Numbered from the stretch's first letter, positions 24,749 to 33,799 are shown. The stretch: 64,000 nt of DNA from an uncultured Flavobacteriales bacterium (GCA_905479995.1 CAJQON010000018.1:1-64000), one strand, 5' to 3'. Numbers and translations are program-made. The notes: generated by a model from the letters alone, not told the origin.

Positions 24749-25882
24749 ATGAAAATAGGATATGACGCCAAACGACTCTACAGTAATTTTACCGGACTAG
24801 GTAATTATAGTAGAACATTGGTTAAAAATTTCCAAAACCAATTCCCTGAAAACGACTATTATTTGTATACCACCAAAGTGGTGAACGACCCAGAAACAGA
24901 ACAGTTTAGTAACAGTAAGAATTTCATTACACGCATTTCAACGGCTATTTTTAAATCGAGGTGGAGAAGTTATGCGATTAGCAAACAACTCCAAAAAGAC
25001 AATATTGATTTGTACCATGGATTAAGTCACGAAATTCCTTTTACGCTTAAAAAAATGGGCATAAAAAGCGTGGTGACCATTCACGATTTAATTTTTAAAA
25101 TTTACCCTGAAACCTACAAAACGGTAGACCGGAAAATTTACGAAAAGAAGTTTAAGTACAGTTGCGAAAATGCCGACAGAATTGTTGCCATTAGTGAAAG
25201 TACAAAGCAAGATATTATAAAGTATTACAACATTAATCCCAACAAAATAGATGTAGTTTACCAAAGCTGCGATCCCATTTACTTCACTCCTATTTCAGAA
25301 AAAGACACAACTGAGGTTGCCAATAAATACCAACTCCCTTCAAAATTCCTTTTATCGGTTGGAAGTATAATTGAACGAAAAAACATTAAGGTAATCATAG
25401 AATCTTATGCCCATTTAGCTCCAGAAAATAGAATTCCGGTGGTAATTGTAGGAAACGGAAAAGAATATAAAACCGAAATGAAAGCGTTAATTCAATCGCT
25501 AAAATTAGAGCCCCATTTTAATTGGATAGATAACGTAAAAAGCACCCAAGATTTAAAGGCAATGTATCACCTAGCATTTGCATTAATTTACCCTTCCATA
25601 TATGAAGGGTTTGGGTTACCTGTTGCCGAAGCATTGCTGTGTAAAACGCCTGTTATTACTTCAAATGTTTCTTCTTTACCAGAAGCTGGTGGACCAAGTA
25701 CACTTTATATTGATCCTACTAACCCTCAAGAATTAGCAGAAAAAATCACCCTTTTAGTCAATGATGATGATTTGAGGCAAAAAATGATCAATTCTGGGTA
25801 TGAATATGCCACAAATCACTTTTTGGGAGAACAATCGGCCAAAAAGCTAATGAATTCGTATATAAAAACCCACAGCGCCTAA
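24749..25882 (+). CDS. Glycosyltransferase family 4 (GT-B fold)
   Basis: 377 residues without signal peptide. The N-terminal domain starts MKIGYDAKRLYSNFTGLGNYSR with the glycine-rich acceptor loop; HGLSHEIPF and VVTIHDLIFKIYPETY are typical for bacterial mannosyl/glucosyl transferases. The C-terminal nucleotide-sugar domain has LLSVGSIIERKNIKVIIE and the EX7E motif IYEGFGLPVAEALL. It should transfer a hexose from a nucleotide sugar to a cell-surface or lipid-linked glycan on the cytoplasmic face. It is isolated from other polysaccharide genes, so the product cannot be inferred. It starts 20 nt after the sucAB terminator. Confidence 0.92.
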   Translation: MKIGYDAKRLYSNFTGLGNYSRTLVKNFQNQFPENDYYLYTTKVVNDPETEQFSNSKNFITRISTAIFKSRWRSYAISKQLQKDNIDLYHGLSHEIPFTLKKMGIKSVVTIHDLIFKIYPETYKTVDRKIYEKKFKYSCENADRIVAISESTKQDIIKYYNINPNKIDVVYQSCDPIYFTPISEKDTTEVANKYQLPSKFLLSVGSIIERKNIKVIIESYAHLAPENRIPVVIVGNGKEYKTEMKALIQSLKLEPHFNWIDNVKSTQDLKAMYHLAFALIYPSIYEGFGLPVAEALLCKTPVITSNVSSLPEAGGPSTLYIDPTNPQELAEKITLLVNDDDLRQKMINSGYEYATNHFLGEQSAKKLMNSYIKTHSA

Positions 25883-26000
25883 CTTTTTACAATTACTGAG
25901 CGTTAAGCTGCATCTAGCCTTCATCCATTTTCAACAGTTAAAATCTCAATGTTTTAAAGCTTTTTCGACCAAATGTCTTTAAAAAATGCCCTAATATCAC

Positions 26001-26008
26001 TAATTTTG
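26001..26008 (+). promoter_or_regulatory. -7 promoter box TAATTTTG
   Basis: Consensus box 26 nt before the ATG at 26035. It supports that start over an in-frame TTG at 26026. No -33 TTG is visible. Confidence 0.55.
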
Positions 26009-26034
26009 TGGATACTACTTAATATTTGTCTATC

Positions 26035-27881
26035 ATGAAAAACTCAATCTTTACTACAATTGGGCTATTATTTGCTTTAACTTCTTTTGCTCAAACAGGC
26101 CCTGGAGGTGTTGGTAATTCTACCACTAACAGAATGTGGCTAAAAGCAGATGCCAACGTTTATAACGATGCCGGAACAACATTGGCTACAAATGGAGATT
26201 TAGTTGAACAATGGAATGATCAATCAGGCAATAGCATTAACGCATCACAAGCCACATCTGGTAATCAACCAACATATGCAACTGGAATTGTAAATGGAAT
26301 GCCTGCCCTTCAATTTTCTGGAAACTCTTTTGTTGATGGATCTGCCCTAGGTATTGCTGGAACTGGAGGGTTCACTTTTATTTTTGCATTACAAGCAACT
26401 TCTTACACTGCAGGAACTACATTTAATGGTGATGGCCATTACATTATGGATAGAACTACTGGAACGAATGAATTAACTAGCTTAAAAGCTGCTAGTACTA
26501 ATAAATATGGTTTTCAAAAAAGAGCAGATAATGGCGGAGGTCTTGGAGGACCTGTTTCAACTAGTGCAATTAACACCTCTTCTTTTGAGATAATTAATTA
26601 CCGTAGAGACCGAGGAACAGCTTACGACCTTTTTGTAAATGGAACATTAGAAACAACTCTTGCAGATGGAGATGGAGATTTAACACCTCCTATTCCTCGA
26701 ATAGGACGACACGCCACAACCGCAAACAACGGATTGAATGGATACATTGCAGAGATGATGGCTTTTAGTTTCGATTTAAACAATGCCCAAATAAACATTG
26801 TAAACAGTTATTTAGCTGCTAAGTACGCATTAACCGTTGCAAATGACAAATATACCTACGATGCAACCCACAAAACAGACGTTGCGGGAATTGGACGTGA
26901 AAATGCTACCGAATTTCATACCGATGCACAAGGAAGTGGAATAGTTAGAATAAATAATCCATCTAGTTTAGACATAGGAGATTACCTCCTTTGGGGACAT
27001 GATGACGATACTATTACCAGAAGTAACAAGGTAGATGTTCCAACTGGTGAAGGAATTGTGCAACGAATGGAAAGAGACTGGAGAGCAACCCACACAGGCG
27101 ATGTTGGAACAGTTGACATTAGTTTTGATTTAACAGGAATTGGTACAGTAACAACTACAGACCTTCGTTTGCTTATTGATGAAACCAATAACGGTTTTGC
27201 TGATGAAACTGTTGCTGGCGGAACCATAATTTCTGGCGCAACTAGCCTTGGAGGGAATGTTTATCAATTTACAGGAATTACAATAGGCGATTCACATCGA
27301 TTTACACTGGGAACAATTAATCAATCTCAAACACCATTACCTATTGAGTTAATTAGTTTTGAAACAGAAGCCATTAATAACGATTATGTACAAATAGATT
27401 GGATAACTGCTTCAGAAATGAACAACGATTACTTTACCATAGAAAAATCGCAAGACGGAAAAATTTGGGAAATTCAAAGTGAAGTAGATGGTGCAAGAAA
27501 ATCTTTGGTTGCTAAAAGCTACCAAACATTTGACCTTAACCCATATACAGGAAGATCGTATTACCGTTTAAAACAAACCGATTTTAATGGTAATTTCTCA
27601 TACTCTAAAACAACAGTAGTTTCTATTAAAGAGGAAAACACTATTGCTACCGTAAACATTTTTCCTAACCCAACAAAAAATCAAATTACTATTAGTGGAG
27701 ACATTGAAGAGCTTAGAGACATAACTGTTTTGTTTACAACAGCATTGGGCAAGATGTTACCCGCATTACTAACATTATTTCCGACAATGGAAATTCTGTA
27801 GTGATTAGTTTACAGCAGCTTAGTGTTGGTGTTTATGCGGTAAAAACCAAAACAATAGCAAGCAAAGTATTTAAAAAGTAA
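26035..27881 (+). pseudogene. LamG-like T9SS cargo protein, frameshifted in its type-A sorting domain
   Basis: From the ATG at 26035 the frame encodes a signal peptide (about 18 residues, LTSFAQ end), a concanavalin/LamG-like domain of the kind found in Bacteroidota surface proteins (WLKADANVYNDAG, VEQWNDQSGNSINA), a beta-rich region with WGHDDD and TVDISFDLTGIG, and a fibronectin-like linker (PLPIELISFETEAIN). The sorting domain begins VNIFPNPTKNQITISG, but the frame is lost near 27731-27735: the encoded end is LFTTALGKMLPALL and a stop at 27801, whereas the +2 shifted frame continues YNSIGQDVTRI to VFKK and a stop at 27881. One extra T in TTTTGTTT would restore a complete domain. It is either a true one-base deletion abolishing secretion or a sequencing error. 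Confidence 0.85.
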
Positions 27882-27897
27882 GGCTTAGAAAAAAGAA

Positions 27898-28395
27898 TTA
27901 GTTTACTACAAACTCACTGGTTGTAATAGTATTACTTAACTGCAAGGCCCTATCTTGCATGGTAATTTCATAACGGAAAGTATCGGCATTAAAATCGTAA
28001 AACAAACTCACTTGAGTTTCGCCCTCTAGTGCTTGTTTTGCTTCGTTTTCTACAAAAGGAACCCTTAAATGCAGCTCTGTAGTATCATACTTAGCTTCAG
28101 TAGTATTGTAGGTTATTACAGGCGATTTTAATTTCCATTCGCCATTTACTTTTTCGTAATAATCTACATATAAATTAAACTCTTGCTCACCAGTATTTTC
28201 ATCTTGTGTTAACCCCAAATCACCATCACCATCGTAAAACTCAAAATTTACAACGGTATAAGAATTGTCCTGAGCAAAACCTCCATTTAAAAAAGAAATA
28301 ACAGGAGCAACTGGTGTTGGGTCTTTTTTCTTACAAGCAAATAAACCCCCAAAAACGATAAATATAATAGCTATTTTTACACTTAATTGCATCAC
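27898..28395 (-). CDS. Hypothetical lipoprotein
   Basis: 165 residues (start at Met1 or Met2). The N-terminus is a type II signal peptide with lipobox FGGLFACKKKD, Cys near residue 21 being lipidated. The remainder is a single beta-rich domain with an acidic DGDGDLGLTQDENTG stretch and the ending TTSEFVVN. Similar small lipoproteins with a DGDGDLG motif are widespread in Bacteroidota, but I know no function. It is divergent from and nearly touches the LuxE-like gene, so the two promoters must lie within or over each other's coding starts. Confidence 0.8.
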   Translation of the reverse strand: MMQLSVKIAIIFIVFGGLFACKKKDPTPVAPVISFLNGGFAQDNSYTVVNFEFYDGDGDLGLTQDENTGEQEFNLYVDYYEKVNGEWKLKSPVITYNTTEAKYDTTELHLRVPFVENEAKQALEGETQVSLFYDFNADTFRYEITMQDRALQLSNTITTSEFVVN

Positions 28396-28416
28396 CTAAA
28401 ATTACTAATAATTAAA

Positions 28417-29397
28417 TTGAATCTTTTCGAATCCATATTCAGCATTAAATCCCAACAAGAGTTTAACACTATCGCGTTAGAAATATTTAAGTATCAATAT
28501 GCCAATAATCCGCTTTACCACTCCTTTTGTAAGCATCTAAAAGTAGTGCCCGAAGCAATTACAAGCATAAAAAAAATACCCTTTTTACCCATTTCATTTT
28601 TTAAATCTGACGCCATTAAAACAGGTACTTTTATACCTCAACAAACTTTTTTGAGCAGCGGTACAACTGGCCAAACAACCAGCAAACATCATGTAAAGGA
28701 CTTAAATATTTATGAAAAAAGCTTTTTACAAGGGTTTAAAACATTTTACGGCAACATTGAAGATTATTGCATTTTAGCATTATTGCCCTCATATATGGAA
28801 AGAGAAGGGTCTTCGCTTATTTACATGACCGAAGTTTTAATTGCCAAAAGTAAAAATGAAAATAGTGGGTTTTTTCTCAGAAACGAAGCAGTTTTGGTCG
28901 AAAAACTGCAAAAATTGATCAAAAACAAGCAAAAAACAATATTAATTGGTGTTTCTTTCGCATTATTAGATTTGGCCGAACAGCATAAAATTGACTTAAG
29001 TGAAGTTATTATTATGGAAACTGGTGGAATGAAAGGTCGAAGAGCTGAATTAACTAGATCGGAACTGCATGCCATATACAACTATCACTTTAATACTAAA
29101 AATATTCATTCGGAATATGGCATGACCGAACTCCTCTCTCAAGCATACAGCAAAGGCAACGGAGTTTTTAATTGCCCGCCTTGGATGAAGGTTTTGATTA
29201 GAGATGTAAATGATCCTTTAAGCTTAATTGAAGAACCAAAAACTGGTGGAATTAATGTAATAGACTTGGCCAACATCCATTCCTGCAGCTTTATTGCAAC
29301 ACAAGATTTAGGAAAACAAAATAAAACTGGAGCATTTGAAGTATTGGGTCGATTTGACAATAGTGATCTACGAGGTTGTAACTTGCTGATTAGTTAA
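28417..29397 (+). CDS. LuxE/acyl-protein synthetase-like protein
   Basis: About 326 residues from a TTG at 28417; no ATG is available, and an alternative in-frame TTG at 28387 would overlap the divergent lipoprotein gene. The adenylate-forming signature LSSGTTGQTTSKHH is present near residue 90, followed by METGGMKGRRAELTR and HSEYGMTELLSQAY. This matches the LuxE/PaaK-like branch of the ANL superfamily, which activates fatty acids or carries acyl groups on an enzyme Cys. Bacteroidota homologues occur without luciferase genes, so bioluminescence is not implied. The physiological acyl acceptor is unknown. It ends 10 nt before the box of the next lipoprotein gene. Confidence 0.83.
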   Translation: MNLFESIFSIKSQQEFNTIALEIFKYQYANNPLYHSFCKHLKVVPEAITSIKKIPFLPISFFKSDAIKTGTFIPQQTFLSSGTTGQTTSKHHVKDLNIYEKSFLQGFKTFYGNIEDYCILALLPSYMEREGSSLIYMTEVLIAKSKNENSGFFLRNEAVLVEKLQKLIKNKQKTILIGVSFALLDLAEQHKIDLSEVIIMETGGMKGRRAELTRSELHAIYNYHFNTKNIHSEYGMTELLSQAYSKGNGVFNCPPWMKVLIRDVNDPLSLIEEPKTGGINVIDLANIHSCSFIATQDLGKQNKTGAFEVLGRFDNSDLRGCNLLIS

Positions 29398-29415
29398 AAA
29401 AAATGAATAATTTTG
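29383..29415 (+). promoter_or_regulatory. Promoter TTG - 22 bp - TAATTTTG
   Basis: A TTG at 29383-29385 and the -7 box TAATTTTG at 29408-29415 lie at the end of the LuxE-like gene and drive the lipoprotein gene whose ATG is at 29456. Confidence 0.55.
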
Positions 29416-29455
29416 TTTGGAACAATAATTGCTACAAGAGTTTAAAAAAAACACT

Positions 29456-30010
29456 ATGATTTCAAAAAACATAAACAAAGCACTATTTATTCTGTCAATA
29501 GGTGTATTAACTTTAATGACAGCCTGCCAAAGTACAACGCCATTTACCAATTCCGTTAGAACCAAATACAATTTGGATGAAGCGAAATTGAAAAAAATGC
29601 AATTTTATATTTCTAGCGATATTTCTTTACAACGTGGAGAAAGAAGTGCTGAAGGTCAAGAATTGGATGAAGATGGTAAATTAATTGTATCTTCTACAGC
29701 AAGTTTAGATAACATTTCGGTAGATGGAAAAACACCTGGTGTTTGCGTTAAAGTAATTGATGGAAACAAAATTGCTGTTAGCTTTTTTGAAACAGACGAC
29801 CAATATTTAGTATTTGGAGATCCTAACAATAGAGGGCGATATAACCTAATGGGTGCTGAATGGACCAACGGAAAAGGTAAGATTACTTTTGGAGGTAAAA
29901 CCTACTATATTATGCCTGGTGGAGCAAGTGCTTACCTTAAGTTTGAAATGAAAAAAATTAAAGATTACAAGTCTACTAACACTAAAGCTAAAGGTAGAAA
30001 AGTAAACTAG
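29456..30010 (+). CDS. Hypothetical lipoprotein
   Basis: 184 residues from the ATG at 29456, chosen because the lipobox LTLMTACQST then lies at a normal distance (Cys near residue 24); an in-frame TTG at 29429 would lengthen the N-region unnaturally. The mature protein has an acidic linker (EGQELDEDGKL) and a beta-rich body with FFETDDQYLVFGDPNNRGRY and KITFGGKTYYIMPGG, ending in a Lys-rich tail. I do not recognise the family, though the shape suggests a small periplasmic or surface lipoprotein. A perfect hairpin follows the stop. Confidence 0.78.
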   Translation: MISKNINKALFILSIGVLTLMTACQSTTPFTNSVRTKYNLDEAKLKKMQFYISSDISLQRGERSAEGQELDEDGKLIVSSTASLDNISVDGKTPGVCVKVIDGNKIAVSFFETDDQYLVFGDPNNRGRYNLMGAEWTNGKGKITFGGKTYYIMPGGASAYLKFEMKKIKDYKSTNTKAKGRKVN

Positions 30011-30044
30011 TCGCTTAAATCTTTATAAAATAACTTATACCTTT

Positions 30045-30079
30045 ATCCCGTCCTGACATTTCAGGACGGGATATTTTTT
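30045..30079 (+). terminator. Terminator hairpin in the lipoprotein-punA interval
   Basis: A perfect 12-bp stem ATCCCGTCCTGA/TCAGGACGGGAT with a 4-nt loop and a following ATTTTTTAT. It ends 9 nt before the punA ATG, so read-through transcripts would carry it as a 5' leader. Confidence 0.8.
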
Positions 30080-30087
30080 ATACAACT

Positions 30088-30900
30088 ATGATGGATCAAT
30101 TTAACGAAACGGTAAATTTTTTAAAAGCAGAAGGAATAGATGCCCCTGCAATTGGAATAGTATTAGGAACAGGTCTTGGCGGACTGGTTTCTGAAATAGA
30201 CATTATTAAGGAAATTGACTACGATAAAATACCGCACTTCCCTGTTTCTACAGTAGAATCGCACCACGGAAAATTAATATATGGAACCATTGCCAATAAA
30301 AAGGTGTTAGTAATGCAGGGAAGGTTTCATTATTATGAAGGATATAACATGCAAGAAATTACCTTTCCAATTCGAGTAATGAAATTACTTGGCGTACAAA
30401 ACCTATTAATTTCTAATGCGGCTGGAGCTGTTAATTTAGCTTTTCAAAAAAGCTCATTAATGCTCATTACCGACCACATTAACTTGTACCCTGCTAATCC
30501 GTTAATTGGAAAAAACTTAGACAACTTTGGACCTCGTTTTCCTGATATGAGCGAACCTTACTCCAATGTATTAAACGACAAGTTAAGAGCCATTGCCAAA
30601 GAAAAGGACATACAGCTACATGAGGGTGTTTATGTACCTGTAACTGGCCCAAACCTAGAAACCAGAGCAGAGTATAGAATGATAAGAATGCTAGGAGGAG
30701 ATGCCGTAGGAATGAGCACTGTGCCAGAAGTAATTGTTGCCAACCACATGAGCTTACCGTGTTGTGCCATTTCGGTTTTAACAGATGAGTGTGATCCTGA
30801 CAATTTAAAACCAGTTGGCTTAGATGAAATTTTAGCAGCAGCAGCCATTGCAGAACCTCAATTAACAGCAATGTACACAGCATTGATTGGTCAACTTTAA
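30088..30900 (+). CDS. punA: Purine-nucleoside phosphorylase
   Basis: 270 residues, typical for the trimeric PNP class. Motifs in order: IGIVLGTGLGGLV (phosphate loop), VESHHGKLIYG, MQGRFHYYEGY, ISNAAGAVN, PVTGPNLETRAEYRM and GGDAVGMSTVPEV with the substrate-binding Glu/Met region. It cleaves inosine and guanosine with phosphate to the base and ribose-1-phosphate in the cytoplasm for purine salvage. Start Met1 or Met2 are both possible. It stands alone; the upstream hairpin sits so close to the start that it may affect expression. Confidence 0.94.
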   Translation: MMDQFNETVNFLKAEGIDAPAIGIVLGTGLGGLVSEIDIIKEIDYDKIPHFPVSTVESHHGKLIYGTIANKKVLVMQGRFHYYEGYNMQEITFPIRVMKLLGVQNLLISNAAGAVNLAFQKSSLMLITDHINLYPANPLIGKNLDNFGPRFPDMSEPYSNVLNDKLRAIAKEKDIQLHEGVYVPVTGPNLETRAEYRMIRMLGGDAVGMSTVPEVIVANHMSLPCCAISVLTDECDPDNLKPVGLDEILAAAAIAEPQLTAMYTALIGQL

Positions 30901-31110
30901 ATTTATAAGGTAAAAGCTAAGGCGAAACCATGCAACTGTATATTCCCAGCTAGAGTATTACAAATGGAAGGATTCCAACTCATGTTATATTATACGAGGC
31001 CACAACTAAACCTCCAACATAAGGTTGCTTCAATTGTGCCGCCTAACCCCAATAAAACAATAAATTCGAACTCGATCCGTTTTTTCATCAACCTCTTTTA
31101 GCAGAAAACC

Positions 31111-32064
31111 ATGAAACACTCCATTTTAATTCTCATAATTCTTATTTCAATATCTGTATTCGGACAATCTACCATAAAAAGCTTTGAAGGCGATGATTTT
31201 GAATGTACTTACCACATAAATGAGGGCAGATTTAACGGTACTTATACCTCTTACTATAAAGATGGGAAAAAAAAGGCTGAAGGGAAATTTGAAAATAACC
31301 TTAGAGTTGGGGCATGGACAATGTGGGATGCAGAAGGGGAAATTTGTGTAGAACGAACATACACCAGCCCATTTTCTTTTAAAGGAGTAGTACCAAAAGT
31401 TAGCAATCTGGAAACAACCCAATATAAACTCACCTACAATAAGGATGGCTACATTAAAAATTTTAAAGTAGAAGAAAGCATGGTGGTGTGGCACAAGAGA
31501 ATTTGGAGGTATAGTGCAGTAAATGAGAATCCTTTATTATTTAAAAATGAACGATTGTTTACCTGTCTCGAAAAAAATATTGGCGCCAAAAACATTAGAA
31601 AATATACCTCAGATAATGACGAATTCCAACAAGAAGACAGTACTGTTATCCCTTTAAATCACCTCGAAATAATTGGATACAAAACTAAAGAAGATTGCTT
31701 TTTTGACAATAAAAGGTTTGTTTCCGAAACCAGAATTATTGGAATTTGTCCTGTTGGCATAAATACACAAACTAACGATACTGTTGATCTATATTGGGTC
31801 TATTTTCCCGAAGTAAGAAAGTATTTAGCACAAGAAAAAATTAACGCAAAAGAACCCTCAGAAAAAGTAAAAACACTAGACGATTTGTTCTTTTTCCGTA
31901 ATTATACTGGAACTATATACAAAGAATCTAATCTTTACGATGAGAATCTTTTAAAAGATAAAGATCCTCAAACTATAGCAAAAGCATCAAAAAGAATTGA
32001 TTTAAATGCTATAGAACACGAACACAATTTATGGCAGTATTACGCTAAAGAAAAAAGTGAATAG
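31111..32064 (+). CDS. MORN-repeat protein with GldN/PorN-like C-terminal domain
   Basis: 317 residues with a signal peptide (residues 1-19, VFGQ). Residues about 25-90 hold MORN-type repeats (GRFNGTYTSYYKDGKKKAEG, NNLRVGAWTMWDAEG). Residues about 130-317 resemble the T9SS ring protein GldN/PorN: RIIGICPVGINT, LYWVYFPEVRKYLAQEKI, TLDDLFFFRNYTGTIYKESN and a final EHEHNLWQYY. In T9SS, GldN pairs with GldK in the periplasmic ring of the machine. Here no gldKLM genes are adjacent and the protein has extra MORN repeats, so it is likely a paralogue with an accessory or regulatory role. The GldN resemblance is from memory of family motifs and should be confirmed by a profile search. Confidence 0.75.
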   Translation: MKHSILILIILISISVFGQSTIKSFEGDDFECTYHINEGRFNGTYTSYYKDGKKKAEGKFENNLRVGAWTMWDAEGEICVERTYTSPFSFKGVVPKVSNLETTQYKLTYNKDGYIKNFKVEESMVVWHKRIWRYSAVNENPLLFKNERLFTCLEKNIGAKNIRKYTSDNDEFQQEDSTVIPLNHLEIIGYKTKEDCFFDNKRFVSETRIIGICPVGINTQTNDTVDLYWVYFPEVRKYLAQEKINAKEPSEKVKTLDDLFFFRNYTGTIYKESNLYDENLLKDKDPQTIAKASKRIDLNAIEHEHNLWQYYAKEKSE

Positions 32065-32088
32065 CACAGTGGTGAATTCGACAACACT

Positions 32089-33246
32089 CTACTTTCGATT
32101 CAGTACGCTTTCCAAATAATGTTGCTCTACCCCAAATTCTTTTTTGATCTCGGCAATTTTTAAATCGAGTGTTTCTTTATTTGGTTTTTTGTTGGATTTT
32201 GTACCTACCAACATTACATTTTTGCGGGTATGCTCGTTACTTATAAACTCAAAAATATTGGTGCTGTATTGGTGCTGCTCCATAATTAAGGCTCTAATGG
32301 TATCGGTTATCATTTCAAACTGACGTTCTTTAAAAATGCCATACTTTAACATAGGGCTTTGTTGTTCCACTCCTTTAACTTGCTGTCGTATTTGTTTGTG
32401 ACAACATGGTGCAGTAATAATTAACGCTGCCTTAGCACTTAAACCCTTAAAAATAGCATCATCTGTTGCGGTATCGCATGCATGTAAAGCAATTAGCACG
32501 TCTAATTTTTTGTTGTATTGCTCAATAGGCTTTTCTTCAAACTTTAGGTTTTCAAAACCACAAGTCTTGGCGGTTTCATTGCAAAAGTCTACCAACTCTT
32601 TCCGTACTTCTATTCCAGTAATTTTTACTTCAATTTTTCGTTGGTTCACCAAGTAATCATACAAAGCAAAGGTTAAATAACCCTTACCAGAACCCATATC
32701 TACAATATGTGCTTCATGTGGCAACTTGGTATTTTTAATGAGTCCTTCAATAATTTCCAAGTACTTGTTAATCTGTCTAAACTTATCGGCCATTTTAGGA
32801 ATAACCAATCCATCGGCATCACAAACCCCTAAAAGAGTGAGGTATTTACCTAAAGCAGCACGCTTTGTTTTAGGTTTGTCGTGATCTTGTGGTGGCTTAT
32901 TTTTAAAACTCGGAAAGGTACTTCGGGTAGATACTTTCCCTTTTTTAGACAGCTGCACCGTAAAATCTTCTTCCAATGTAAACAAGATCCCTACTCTAAA
33001 TTTTCCGCTCAACTGCTCGGTTATCTCTACTTTGGCTTCTTCTAAAGTGTAGTTTTTTACCTGATCATTGGTTTGGTAGTGGTAGGTAAACGAAAATTGT
33101 GGTTCTCCCTTAATTTCTACCAAGCGCACATATACATTTAACAAGCCATCGCTTTTATAAGCAGGTTTACTTAAGGTTATTTTTACAAAAGTTTCATTGC
33201 TAAAACTTGAGCTTAATTTATCAAAAAAAGGAGCCAATTCATTCAT
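32089..33246 (-). CDS. SAM-dependent methyltransferase (Methyltransf_32-like)
   Basis: 385 residues. A variable N-terminal region (about 1-150, with basic stretch SKKGKVSTRSTFPSF) precedes a class I Rossmann methyltransferase domain: motif I VDMGSGKGYLTFAL, acidic GIEVRKELVDFC, and ALHACDTATDDAI with APCCHKQIRQQ, where Cys-Cys-His is characteristic of the family to which eukaryotic METTL25/RRNAD1 relatives belong. The substrate is unknown; RNA or protein are plausible. The C-terminus ends in a charged tail. Its -7 box ends only 4 nt before the ATG and is paired with that of the divergent acetyltransferase gene. Confidence 0.85.
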   Translation of the reverse strand: MNELAPFFDKLSSSFSNETFVKITLSKPAYKSDGLLNVYVRLVEIKGEPQFSFTYHYQTNDQVKNYTLEEAKVEITEQLSGKFRVGILFTLEEDFTVQLSKKGKVSTRSTFPSFKNKPPQDHDKPKTKRAALGKYLTLLGVCDADGLVIPKMADKFRQINKYLEIIEGLIKNTKLPHEAHIVDMGSGKGYLTFALYDYLVNQRKIEVKITGIEVRKELVDFCNETAKTCGFENLKFEEKPIEQYNKKLDVLIALHACDTATDDAIFKGLSAKAALIITAPCCHKQIRQQVKGVEQQSPMLKYGIFKERQFEMITDTIRALIMEQHQYSTNIFEFISNEHTRKNVMLVGTKSNKKPNKETLDLKIAEIKKEFGVEQHYLESVLNRK

Positions 33247-33250
33247 GGTG

Positions 33251-33258
33251 CAAAGGTA
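33251..33258 (-). promoter_or_regulatory. -7 promoter box TACCTTTG, leaderless
   Basis: On the minus strand TACCTTTG ends 4 nt before the methyltransferase ATG (33246). Transcription starting a few bases past the box would begin at or next to the start codon. Confidence 0.65.
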
Positions 33259-33265
33259 GAAAAAG

Positions 33266-33273
33266 TATCTTTG
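33266..33273 (+). promoter_or_regulatory. -7 promoter box TATCTTTG, leaderless
   Basis: TATCTTTG ends 4 nt before the acetyltransferase ATG (33278) and is separated by 7 bp from the oppositely oriented box at 33251-33258. Confidence 0.65.
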
Positions 33274-33277
33274 GTTT

Positions 33278-33769
33278 ATGGAAATAACTTTTCATCCTAT
33301 TGCCTCAAATACATTAACCGAAGTAACGGCCATTTACAATTATTATGTAGAGCATACTACGGTAACTTTTCATTTAGCACAAGTTACTGAAGCTGAAATG
33401 GCGCAAAGTTTATCCTTAGGTAATGTCCGCTATCCTTCTTTTTTAATTAAGGCGGGTGCAGAAATTATTGGTTTTTGCTACCTCAGCAAATTTAGACCCA
33501 AACAAGCCTATGATATTACTGCCGAGGTAACGCTTTACATTAAACATACGGCCACCCAAAAAGGAATTGGAACTACTGTGCTTAATTTTATGGAGGCCGA
33601 GGCTAAAAAACTAGCCGTTAAAAATTTGATTGGTGTAATTACCGCAAACAATACCAACAGCATTAAGTTGTTTGAACGAAATGGATATTTTAAAGCTGCT
33701 CTTTTAAAAAATGTAGGCATTAAGTTTGGAAAAGCTTTAGATGTGTCATGGTATCAAAAAGAAATTTAA
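33278..33769 (+). CDS. GNAT-family N-acetyltransferase (phosphinothricin-acetyltransferase-like)
   Basis: 163 residues, one GNAT domain. N-terminal helices contain IYNYYVEHTTVTFH, similar to the Pat/bar branch. Strand 4 (ITAEVTLYIKH) leads into the acetyl-CoA loop QKGIGTTVLNFMEAEAKK, and NTNSIKLFERNGYFKAALLKNVGIKFGK closes the fold. It transfers acetyl from acetyl-CoA to an amine; the natural substrate is unknown, and resistance cannot be claimed. It is divergent from the methyltransferase gene and 30 nt upstream of the glutathione peroxidase gene. Confidence 0.88.
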   Translation: MEITFHPIASNTLTEVTAIYNYYVEHTTVTFHLAQVTEAEMAQSLSLGNVRYPSFLIKAGAEIIGFCYLSKFRPKQAYDITAEVTLYIKHTATQKGIGTTVLNFMEAEAKKLAVKNLIGVITANNTNSIKLFERNGYFKAALLKNVGIKFGKALDVSWYQKEI

Positions 33770-33799
33770 ATTTTATCTTTACCTCAAAACCAAGTTTTT

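Noticed and set aside
28417-29397. LuxE-like gene as a sign of bioluminescence.
   Set aside because: No luxA, luxB, luxC or luxD genes are present, and LuxE-like proteins without luciferase are common in Bacteroidota.
30901-31110. A 210-bp gap after punA in which a minus-strand frame reads as a possible outer-membrane protein remnant.
   Set aside because: The frame has an internal stop and no recognisable motif, so a degraded gene cannot be supported.
33278-33769. Acetyltransferase as a phosphinothricin resistance gene.
   Set aside because: Only general GNAT similarity is visible; substrate specificity cannot be read from the motifs.
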